DNA of 64,000 nt. Origin: CBFHSF01 sp965658445. GTDB lineage: Bacteria > Bacteroidota > Bacteroidia > Flavobacteriales > Schleiferiaceae. The stretch lies in assembly GCA_965658445.1 (NCBI GenBank), contig CBFHSF010000012.1, forward strand, positions 1 to 64,000. Direction: 5' to 3'. The position numbers and the translations under genes are program-made. Under the pieces are notes generated by a model. It saw only the letters and a program-made list of their open reading frames with translations, searched no databases and had not been told where the DNA came from. Of the stretch, positions 1 through 9,800 are shown piece by piece. Every line of letters starts with the position of its first letter. Position 1 is the stretch's first letter.

Positions 1-1830
1 ATTCCGTTTCAGCCTGTCGTACATAGTTCGTCTCTCCGGCCCTTGTACTGGTATTGGTAACGCGCGTTACTTTATTAAGTCCTCCGTTGTTTCCGTAAAT
101 TCCTACCGCGCTATAGATATAGTTGGCAGCCTCTTTACGTACCCAACTTCCCGTGGCTGTGGTATTGTTATACCAGTAGGTAGTTGACGAATCCAGATTA
201 CCCCAGTCATCAACCCCACCTGTTCCGGGTTCTCCGGCTCCTATTACAATCTTTTTACTGGTTTGGTTCAGATGATTGATTTCTTTGGTAACGGGTGAAT
301 AATGTCTCCAACCCAGTAATGGCAAATTGGGGTTATTGCCGTATCGGCCCTCAAAGGCGTATTGTATAAGTTGTTCACTGATCAGTACATCTTCCATAAC
401 CCGCGTTCGGACAGGCAGTAAAAATTCCTGACTGATGAGCGAGTATTCCGTTATGGATTTTATGGATGTCGTCATATTATGGGTTTGCACTTCTCCAAAG
501 CCCAATAGTCCTTTTTCAAAGGAGAATAAAAGATCCTTATAGCTATAATTTGTAGTCGTAGTTCCTCCTGTGCCATCCGGGGAGTTTACCGAAGAAACCA
601 CCTTAAAGGGAGCATTAACGCTTACAATGGGGTAGGAATACGTTCCGTCCTGAGCGTAGAGACCGGAAGAAGGGTTTTTGGTCAGAACACCGTAATTGAC
701 CGTAGTAACCCTTCCCAGTCCATCGCTGATTTCTTTGAGTAAGAAGTTTTCACGAGTGGGATAAAAGGAAATGATCTTATCGGTAGTACCCGAACGATCC
801 CAAAGGTCTAAATGACCGTCTGCATCGGTGTCGGACAAAATGTATTTATCCTGACTATATATTGCAGAATAGGGTAACGAAAGGTCGTCGAATGACTGAA
901 TCAAAGGGTTATATTTAAGAATTCTTGAATGAAGAGGTACCCAATTTCCAAAGAACATATAGCCTCCGCTGAGTTGGATCACATCACTGTATCCGTCACT
1001 GTTGACATCGTAAAACCAAAGGTGGTCACGAGAGGTCTGTGTGGGGCTGTAAATATCTAGTGAGGTTTTCAATCCCAGATTTTCTTCAAAGGATAGCCCT
1101 GTATTTTCATATATTCTTAAGTAGGAAGTTTGTGCAGAGACAGAAATATCAAAGGTGGCAATATCTGCTTTTCCGTCGGCATTAAAGTCGGCGATTCCAG
1201 CCAAAGTGCCATCAAAAGTTCCTGATTGTACTACGTATAGATTGTGAAGTCCTGCGGGCTTTGCATAAGAATAGATTACATAGTTTCCGTTACCGGAACC
1301 TGAAAAAATATCCACCTGACCGTCTCCGGTAAAGTCCCCAAAGAGAAGGCTGTCCTGGGTTGACACTAAATCTACTTGCAATTTTTCAGCAGCCGGAGCT
1401 GCCTTCCAGTCGGTAAGTCCCTGAGAACCTAAGATAAGCTGCCAGGTAACATCCGTAGTGCTGGAATATCTCTTATCCCAAAGCAAATCGGTATAGCCAT
1501 CCGCATTAAAGTCTGCTATAAAAACCTCAGGAAATAAAGCTGCCGAGGAATTTAGCCAGGAGTCATAATGCCCCCATGAAATATCAAAATTTGAAATGGG
1601 CTGTGTAAAGGTCTGCGTAGCCGGTTCAAAGGAATGGAACTCACAAGTAAATTGAGGACTAATGTTAACTATAGGGTCAAGAATATTACTACACTCATCA
1701 CCATCAATATTCTCGCTTGTAACCCGTGTAATCATAAAATCCCCTTTACCATCGGCGTTGAAGTCTCCTGTCTTAATACGCAGAAACCCCCTTCGGTCAT
1801 TACAACACCCTACCTTGATCTGACTGATAA
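1..1830 (-). pseudogene. 5'-truncated second copy of an Rhs/YD-repeat gene, running off the window start
   Basis: The minus strand matches the full-length Rhs gene at 3812-10270 almost base for base; its first bases align with about 7146 and its last with about 8958. The encoded part includes FG-GAP-type repeats (DFNADGK-like motifs) and the cysteine pair of the QIKVGCC segment. No in-frame stop is apparent, so the frame seems open to the window edge; most differences from the full copy look synonymous. The 5' third, which would hold the signal peptide and SpvB-like domain, is missing: similarity stops at about 1830, where a tRNA 3' half begins. It cannot be made as a normal secreted Rhs protein from this start. 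It may be a silent donor copy, an element broken by recombination, or an assembly chimera. Its C-terminal tip, which could be a different toxin, lies outside the window. Confidence 0.75.
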
Positions 1831-1865
1831 TCAGAGGGTCCTTGGTTCGAGCCCAAGAGGAGGAG
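1819..1865 (+). tRNA. 3' half of a tRNA gene (anticodon arm to discriminator base); 5' half missing
   Basis: A perfect anticodon arm (TCTGA, loop CTGATAA, TCAGA) is followed by a five-base variable loop GGGTC, a perfect T arm (CTTGG, loop TTCGAGC, CCAAG), the acceptor strand AGGAGGA and discriminator G. CCA is not encoded. Read literally the anticodon is GAT (Ile). Those bases lie where the sequence is also Rhs-like, and the variable loop and T arm remind me of Bacteroidota tRNA-Asn, so the original anticodon may have been GTT. No D arm or 5' acceptor (expected TCCTCCT) lies upstream: that DNA is the truncated Rhs copy. The fragment keeps its own terminator. Confidence 0.65.
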
Positions 1866-1870
1866 CAAAA

Positions 1871-1907
1871 CGAAACCCCTAGTTTTACTAGGGGTTTCGT
1901 TGTTTTT
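1871..1907 (+). terminator. Rho-independent terminator behind the tRNA fragment
   Basis: A perfect 12-bp stem (CGAAACCCCTAG / CTAGGGGTTTCG) with loop TTTTA is followed by TTGTTTTT. It sits six bases after the discriminator base, as expected for the terminator of an intact tRNA gene, so the tRNA 3' flank appears native. Confidence 0.8.
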
Positions 1908-1945
1908 AGGCCTTTGAATGCTCGTTCTCTGCGTATCATTTGCAC

Positions 1946-1995
1946 AAGATTTACATAAAACAAGGGCTAAAATGGATTTGTTTTATGTAAATCTT
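1946..1995 (-). terminator. 18-bp perfect inverted repeat at the 3' end of the Rhs operon
   Basis: Two perfectly complementary 18-base arms (1946-1963 and 1978-1995) flank a 14-base loop, ending eight bases short of the stop codon of the last operon gene (2004). Position suggests transcript termination or 3'-end protection. The stem is A/T-rich and has no clear U-run after it, so another role is possible. Confidence 0.5.
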
Positions 1996-2003
1996 TGATT
2001 CAG

Positions 2004-2426
2004 CTATTCTTTAACAATCTTCCAGACTCTTGTTCGGTCATTGAGTACCATTCTTACCAGATACACCCCGGAAGGTTGGTCTTGTAAATTTACTTTTACC
2101 TTGCCCGAGGAGCTTAACGGAAATTGTTCGAGTAGTTGACCGTTAATAGTGCTGACAAAAATCTCTCCCTGGTCTTCTAGTGATAGGTCAGAGATTTCCA
2201 ATACAACCAACCCTTGGGTAGGGTTAGGGAATACCTTTATGGAATAATCTCCCCATTGCGTAGAATTTGTGACTACGGAAGGGGTATTGGTTCCTGCCGT
2301 AGAGGTTTTAAGTACGACGACTTCGCGTAATAAGCGGTTCCCGTTGTTGTTGTGTTCATAGCTTATGTCCTGTGCGTTAAGGGCAAAGGATATATTGATC
2401 AGAGTAAGTAATAATAGTTTTTTCAT
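2004..2426 (-). CDS. Small secreted protein made mainly of a T9SS type A sorting domain
   Basis: 140 residues. An N-terminal signal peptide (about residues 1-18, cleavage after LNA) is followed by a short segment SYEHNNNGNRLLREVVVL that resembles one YD-repeat unit (YxxxxNGNRxxR). After a Thr/Ser-rich linker comes a type A T9SS sorting domain from about residue 62: FPNPTQG near its start, a PSGVYLVR strand and a terminal KIVKE. T9SS carries such proteins across the outer membrane and usually removes the domain, so almost nothing would remain after processing. It is the last gene of the Rhs operon, 15 bp after the upstream gene. That suggests it is a partner or adaptor of the Rhs protein, which lacks its own sorting domain; this is inference. 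Confidence 0.8.
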   Translation of the reverse strand: MKKLLLLTLINISFALNAQDISYEHNNNGNRLLREVVVLKTSTAGTNTPSVVTNSTQWGDYSIKVFPNPTQGLVVLEISDLSLEDQGEIFVSTINGQLLEQFPLSSSGKVKVNLQDQPSGVYLVRMVLNDRTRVWKIVKE

Positions 2427-2441
2427 AGTATTTTTTTGTTT

Positions 2442-3233
2442 TTAAAGTTTGTAGCGAAGGCCCAAGCCGAGGGAGATGTTGGCATGATTAGTGGGGTTTT
2501 GAGTGTTTGCATCACTCCAGTTAATTGGAACCGTTTGTATAGGATTTTCATAAGGACCATCTCCTTCTGTACCTTTTGGTTCATCAGATAAAAATGTTCC
2601 AACTATAGAAAATTCTGAATGTACGAGTGCAGACCACTTTCTATCCAGTTTGAGTTCGGCTCCTAATGCCAAACTGGTTCCCCAGGTTCTCAAGAAAGTA
2701 TCACTATAGTTCCATTTAAATTCAGTAAAATTTGAATAATTAGATTCCTGTCCTTCCAGATAAGAATACCAACCTCCGCCTGTAATTAAATGAAAACGAG
2801 TATACACATTGGCTCGTTTTTTATAAGTCGTTTCATATCCAATACCAAACTTAAATAGAAGGGTTTGTTGTTTGATTTTGAAATAGTACGTCCAGTCATC
2901 AGGAAAAGGAAAATCGTCGTTATAAACACGAACATACTCCATTTCCTGACCTAAAAAACTATTGAGGCCCAATGTATAATGCCAGCCACTTTTTTTCTTG
3001 TATAGAAATTCCATATTAATGTTAATCCCAGAGCCACTTAAATCTGTGGTTCTGGAATCCTCATTAGACCGTACGGAGTCATTAACTATAACAGGATTGC
3101 TTACGTCTACATTCAACAGTGAAAAGGCATAGCCCACATTCCCTTGAATATACCATTGACCTTTTTTGTCCTTGGATTGGGAAAAGACCAAGGCAGGGAA
3201 GATCAGGCAGATAAGAATTAATTTTGTTTTCAT
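2442..3233 (-). CDS. Outer-membrane beta-barrel protein of the Rhs operon
   Basis: 263 residues. It has a signal peptide (MKTKLILICLIFPALVFS), an early Gly/aromatic strand WYIQGNVGYAFSLL, alternating amphipathic strands throughout (for example ALGAELKLDRKWSALVHSEFS) and a last strand ISLGLGLRYKL, as in small 8-10 strand barrels. I do not recognise a specific family. It lies between the lipoprotein and the T9SS mini-protein, 30 bp after the former, so all appear co-transcribed with the Rhs gene. It could help surface display or be an unrelated envelope gene. Barrel architecture is fairly sure; function is not known. Confidence 0.6.
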   Translation of the reverse strand: MKTKLILICLIFPALVFSQSKDKKGQWYIQGNVGYAFSLLNVDVSNPVIVNDSVRSNEDSRTTDLSGSGININMEFLYKKKSGWHYTLGLNSFLGQEMEYVRVYNDDFPFPDDWTYYFKIKQQTLLFKFGIGYETTYKKRANVYTRFHLITGGGWYSYLEGQESNYSNFTEFKWNYSDTFLRTWGTSLALGAELKLDRKWSALVHSEFSIVGTFLSDEPKGTEGDGPYENPIQTVPINWSDANTQNPTNHANISLGLGLRYKL

Positions 3234-3263
3234 ATTTAGAGTTTAAAGCGTTTGTTACTTGGG

Positions 3264-3818
3264 TTACCAATCCGGTTGCTGGTTAGTTAACCATTCTTCT
3301 GGAATACCAAAAACTTTTATTGAATAATTGTAATATGAGTTGGATTCAAAAATTAATGTATCTGGAGACCACTTAGAAAGTTTGGAATCCTTTCCAAATT
3401 GCCCACAGTTAAGTGTTCCATATGAATAAATACGATACCCATTTTTAGACTTTTCATAATATCCCATTTCCCATGTGTCAATATTAATCATTTGACGAGA
3501 TGGTTCTGTACCTTTTGGAAGGTCTTTAAATGCACATCTCCCATTTGAAAAAAAGCGACTTAAAACCTTTGTACTTTTCATTTCAGTTCGCTCTCCATCA
3601 TCTTTTTTAACCGAATATAAGGTTTCGTAAACTACATTTTCTTCAATACCTGGAGGTAATGGGGTGGTTAGGTCTTCATACCTTTTATATTTATGATGGG
3701 AACGAACTCCTCCTGCATCATTATAGTAATAATCGCATAGATATTGAGATATGGGTCGAGTACATCCATAAAGAATAATTATGATAGCAATCCATAAAAG
3801 ATTTGGTCTTTTTACCAT
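3264..3818 (-). CDS. Lipoprotein directly after the Rhs toxin gene; candidate immunity protein
   Basis: 184 residues with a lipoprotein signal: hydrophobic IAIIIILYGC ending in a lipobox Cys at about residue 19. The mature part is rich in Tyr, Lys and Asp and has no family I recognise. Its ATG overlaps the end of the Rhs gene by 7 bp, indicating translational coupling. In polymorphic toxin loci the gene immediately behind the toxin tip usually encodes the matching immunity protein, and a periplasm-facing lipoprotein would suit a toxin acting in or through the periplasm. The immunity role rests on position alone. Confidence 0.6.
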   Translation of the reverse strand: MVKRPNLLWIAIIIILYGCTRPISQYLCDYYYNDAGGVRSHHKYKRYEDLTTPLPPGIEENVVYETLYSVKKDDGERTEMKSTKVLSRFFSNGRCAFKDLPKGTEPSRQMINIDTWEMGYYEKSKNGYRIYSYGTLNCGQFGKDSKLSKWSPDTLIFESNSYYNYSIKVFGIPEEWLTNQQPDW

Positions 3819-6800
3819 AGTGTAAAGGAGTTATTGTGGTACTGAATATAATTTGTAGTGGGAATATCCATGACCTTAAACCAGGGCTGACCTTGTTTTA
3901 GTACCCAACTACCAATACGAGTCTCGCCATGTGCAAACTTATTTTGGATAGCATGTCTGTGGGCTTCGGAATCTGTTCCAAAACGAAAGTTTCCTACCAT
4001 TAAGTACACGGCTCCTAACCTGTGATCTTCTGCCCCTGGTGCCGTATAAAGTCCGAAAGGATAACCTTCTCTATTCTCTCTAGGAGGACTATCATTCGGC
4101 TTCATGGGATCGATGGGAGTCCCTGTAAACAAATTAAACCCTATCCCAAAGTTTTTATATCGTACACTTGCTGCAGCGGTTCTGTATTTATCCCCTCCAT
4201 CAGCTAAATACCAGTCAGAGAAAGGGAAGCCATCATTCTCATAGCTTGCCATAAAATCTCCAGAGTGAATTTCCAATAGACCCATTTGCTGATTAAATTC
4301 GGACCCTGCCCCATTGTAGAAGAAATTAGAACCCATAACGATTCCAAAATCACTACCAATATATCCTACTTTAAATGCAAATCGCCCTTCCCATCCCGAA
4401 TTTCGGTTGCTACCCTGAGGAGTTCCGTAAAAAGTAAATCCGGTACCCATAGAAAATTGAAAACCGTTTTTCTTAGAATATCCCGCAGCAAGATTTACAC
4501 CGGCTCCCATTGAATTACCGATCATAAGGGAAGGCGAAATAGAAAAAGACCATTCACCGACGGTAAAGGAATATCCTGGAGTAATAGAACCTATAGCACC
4601 TCCCGCTACAGCATTGGCAACACTCGTAAGAGATAAACTAGGAACAGCCACTGGACTAAACCAACCTAATAGAGCCCCCGATACAGCACCTCCTAATACA
4701 GACATTCCAAACTCACCCAAATCCCAAGAGTTTGTCATAAGAGCACTAACGGTATACGATGAAGCTCCCATTGCTGCTCCGTATATAGCTCCTACAATAA
4801 TTGGGTGTATCACCTCCCCACTGGGATCGGTATATTTTAAAGGGTTGTTAAAGGCATAGGCATAGCGATCAAAATTTTGTGTATTGGTAGGCGCCTGAAC
4901 ATGAGGGTCAGGACTGATAAATCGGCAGAGTACAGGATCATAGATACGTCCGTTCATGTTAATCATGGCAAACTCTGGAAGGTGTTCATGGAAGGTATAA
5001 CCTCTTTCTCCAATGATTTCTGAATTTTGAGGCTTGTATTCAAGATTTTTTACCTTTTGCCAAGTATCAATGTCTCTGTGGTTCCCCCAAGCATCAAAGT
5101 TTTGCTCTAGGGCAGCAGCTCCTGAGCCGTCCGTTACCGCCAGTACAGATCCCAGGTAATCATTGTGTAGATAGTAATCTCTTACCGAACCAGGATCCTG
5201 AGTGATTACCGCTACCGCTCTTCCACTGGCATAGATGTAGTTTCTTTGCAGGGTTATGTTTCCTTCAGCATCGCGGTCTTCCTCAAATAAACTGTTTACA
5301 TACGTTCGGGTAGCTGACAACGCCGACTGAACAAAAAAGCGTGCTTGCTTGCGTTGCTTTTCCGGGCCGTAGATAAACTCCGTCCTATGATCTCCTTCGG
5401 ATATATCCGCCGCCTTTTTAAAGGAATTAAACGTTACGTTTTGTGTTTTGATTTGTGGATTGACTGGTGATACCAGCATGTCGAGGACATGAGGTCTTTG
5501 GGCGTTGTAGATGTATTCTCCTACATCGCTCTTGGTCTCAATGCTACCGTCCCAATTAGGAGTGTAGTTAAGGGTTACGGGAGACTGCCCAGCTACGGTT
5601 GCCGATAGGAGACGATCCATATCATCGTAGGTAAAGGATTCTGACAATCCCCTGTTTACATCCTGTCGTGATAGAAGGTTTCCGGTAGCCTCTTCCCAGT
5701 CGTAGGAATAATTGATAACTGAACCCACTTGCCAGTTGTTGAGGTACCCATAGTCCGATACATCGTATCCGTAAGTCGTCATTAAACGGTTTCCATGAGT
5801 TTCCTGTAGGATACGAGCTTTGGCATCCATCTCAGAAAGCGTCCATATCCCTTCCTTTTCAATCACTCCACTGGTATTAATCTTGACCATATTCCCAAAG
5901 GTATCGTATAGTTGATGAACGATCAATCCACCCGGGTAGGTAATCTGACTTATTTGACCTTCTGCGTTGTAACCATACTGGAACGTATACCTTTCTCCTA
6001 GAATTTGTTTTTGTTGAGACTCCATTCGACCCAAAGCATCGTATGAATAGTCGTATCGTATTCCATTGGGGCCCTGAACCATTGACACTGCGCCTAGCCA
6101 GTTATTATCAAACTCCCATCGTGTAACCCCTTCGAGGCTTGTCTTTTGCGTGGTTCTCCCCAGCACATCATACACAAAAGAATCCGTGTTTCCTTCGGCA
6201 TCGGTAGTTTCCAACAACTCATCAAAGGCATTGTATATATAGGAAATGGTTCCTGCATCAGGATCTACGATTTGAGTTTTGTTGGTATGCAGGTCGTATT
6301 GCATAGTTACGGTACCTGATAAGGTAGTAATTTCTTTGACCTTACCATGACTGTAGTAGGTATAGGAAAGGGTACCTCCCTGGTCTGTTGAGGTTTCAAT
6401 GGCTCCAGCAGCATCCATGACTTTGCTAGATTGTTGTCCGGTCTGTTGATTGGTAATGGTGGTTTCTCTGCCGTTGTAGCTATAGTTAAGCTGTGCGTTA
6501 GGCGATTGAATATTATCCGGTCTTCCGTCTGTACGATAAGAATAGGTAGTCCAATGGGTAGCCCCTATTATTTTATTAAACGGTTCGGAAACGCGATACT
6601 TCTCTCCCTTGTTGTTGTACTCAGTAACAATACAACTGATAACCCCAGAGAACGTTTCCGTTTCGCTACGGATCTCTCGTCCCCACATATCTTTGTAATT
6701 ATGAGAATACCCTTTGGAATGGGGTTTTACCCAGGAGTAGAATAACGACAGAGGAATGCCCGTACCGGACGGTGTCCAGTCTACCCCTTGCTGGTCTATG

Positions 6801-9800
6801 GTGCCATCGGGATAGTCTGTGCGTATGAGTTTTCCCAGTCCGTCATAGGTATAAGTGGTTCGCAATCCATTGGCATCTTCTTCCCATAACAGTTCTGAAC
6901 TTAACGGGGCAAAATGCTTAGAGGAAGTATGTCCTAAAGAATTGGTGGTCTGCTCTACAAAGCGATAGTCTGATGAATACGTATAAATTGTTTGTCTAGG
7001 TGTAAGTCCCGGAGCAGAAGCAGATTCTTTGGTTAGAAATCCTGTAGAACCACCCGCATGGGAGTATTCATAGTTAATAGAATACTCCATCGAACTTCCT
7101 GGATCAAAGGTCTCTTTTTTTGTGTTTCCGGAAGGGTAGTACTCGGTTTCAGCCTGTCGTACATAGTCCGTCTCCCCAGCTCTTGTACTGGTATTGATAA
7201 CACGCGTTACTTTATTGAGCCCTCCGTTGCTACCGTAAATACCAATGGGGCTATAGGTATAGTTAGCGACCTCTTTACGTACCCAGCTTCCCGTGGCCGT
7301 GGTGTTGTTAAACCAATAGGTAGTAGAAGTCTCCAGATTGCCCCAGTCATCAATACCCGTTCCAGACTCTCCCGACCCTATGACAATTTGTTTACTGGTT
7401 TGGTTTAGGTGGTTGATTTCAGTGGTAACAGGTGAATAATGGCGCCAGCCATAGAGCCCTCCATTGGTGTTTAATCGGCCTTCGAAAACATATTGTATGA
7501 GTTGTTCGCTCATCAAAACGTCTTCCATAACTCGTGTTCGGGAGGGCAGTAAAAACTCCTGACTGATCAGAGAGTATTCTGTTATGGACTTTATGGATGT
7601 GGTCATATTGTGGGTTTGCAGCTCTCCAAAGCCCAAGAGTCCTTTTTCAAAAGAAAACAAAAGGTCCTTATAACTGTAATTTGTAGTCGTGGTTCCTCCA
7701 ATACCATCTGGAGAATGTATCGAAGAAACCACTTTAAAGGGGGCGTTAACGCTCACAATAGGATAGGAATAGGTGCCGTTTTGAGAATACAAATCAGAAG
7801 TCGGATCTTCGGTCAGAACGCCATAGTCTACAGTGGTAATCCTTCCCAGACCATCACTTATCTTTTTGAGCAAATAGTTTTCCCCAGTGGGGTAAAAGGA
7901 AATGATCTTATCGGTTGTAGCCGATCGATCCCAAAGGTCTAAATGACCATCAGCATCGGTATCTGCTAAAACATAGTTGTCTCTGTCCTTTACCTTAGTA
8001 TAGGATAAAGAGATCGGATCAAAAGACTGGGTTATGGGGTTTAATTGAAGGGCTCGGGCCTGAATGGGAAAATACACCCCTCCAAACATCGTATAATCTC
8101 TGCTAAGTTGAATGACATCGCTGTACCCATCGCTATTGACATCATAAAACCATAGGTTATTCTTAGAGGTATTGAACACATTCATTTGTGTTTTAAGTCT
8201 GGGATTTTCCTTCAGGGTTTGTCCGGTGCTTTCATACACTCTAAGATTAGATGTATGAGATCCGTAGATTTTTATATCAATATCCAGGGTTGCAATATCC
8301 GCCTTGCCATCGGCATTAAAGTCGGCAATTCCGGCAATAACTCCTTCAAAGGTTCCGGATTGGGCCACATATAGATTATGAAGTCCTTGGGGTTTTCCGT
8401 AGGAATAAATCACATAATTGCCATTACCAGATCCCGAAAAAATATCTACTTGTCCATCCCCAGTAAAATCTCCTAAGAGGAGGCTGTCTTGGGTAGACAC
8501 TAAATCCACTCGTAATTTATCCGAATTCGGAGCTGCATTCCAGTCCGTAAGCCCCTGAGAGCCCAAAATAAGTTCCCAAGCCAATTTATGCGTAGTATAT
8601 TTTTTATCCCAAAGCAAATCTGCATATCCATCTGCGTTAAAGTCCGCAATAAACACTTCTGGGAATAAGGCTGCCGAAGAGTTTAGCCATCGGTCATAAT
8701 TCCCCCATGAAATATCAAAATTAGAAATGGGTTGTGTAAAGGTTTGTGAAACTGACTCAAAGGAGTAAAACTCGCAAGTAAAGGCTGGACTTACAGTTAT
8801 GGAAGTATTAAACAAATCACATTCTTCGTCTTTATCTATCTCTTTAGTAACCCTAGTAATCATAAAATCCCCTTTGCCATCGGCGTTAAAATCCCCGGTT
8901 TTGATGCGTAGGAATCCCCTCCTATCATTACAACATCCTACCTTGATCTGGCTAATAAATTGAGGTTTTACCAAAATCTCCTGGTAGGTGTTGTTTTGGT
9001 TGTTGATATAGGCATAGACCTCGTAAAGATGCTCGTAAGTGTTTTGGGTTTGGGCTTGCAACACACATTTACCGGAATACTTTTTAGTATATCGCTCCGA
9101 GATAAAATCCGTAAAACCGTCCCCGTTAAGGTCTATGGGGTAGAGTTTACCCTTTAGGGAATGAGACATCGTTACCTCCGGGGCAATGCTTCCCGCATGA
9201 CCATAACTGACCAGAGTACTATTGATCTCACTTGGAGTCGTCTGACTTTGAGAGAAGTTTTTATACAAAACCTCTACCAACTGAGAGCGTTGGTTTTGGT
9301 CCGTATAGGCAAACTCATAACGGTGGTACTTTTGGCCGTTTACTCTCATCTCTACGGCGGTAATCAAGTACGGTTCCTCAAATCGCTCCCCATCAATCCA
9401 CGTATAGTGAATGTCGGATCTCATGCCGTATTCAAAGTGAACGGTGATCTGAGAAGAAGATGAAATATGGATATTGTTTCCATAAGTAATTTGGGTAAGC
9501 CTCGTATGGTTGTAGTCCGCATCGTAGGCATACTCATAACTCATGGTATTTCCGTTGGGGTCTTCTACTTCTGAGACCAGCCACGCCAACACCTCATTAT
9601 TATGAGTGGCCGATTGTATTTTGGACTGGGCAGAAATTCTGCTCTCTCCAAAGGTGGTTTTGATATTGTCCTTACTGATCACCACAAAGTAGTCCGGGCT
9701 GTATTGGGTGCCGGACACCTTTCCGTAAGAGGTGATACGGGCGTAATTGGCCAAAAAAGTTTCCCAGCACTCACTGCCCTTGGAAGGGTTATAGTAGGGG

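Noticed and set aside
1634..1882. Plus-strand open frame of 82 codons across the Rhs/tRNA junction
   Set aside because: It is antisense to the Rhs copy and runs through a tRNA 3' half; composition is not protein-like.
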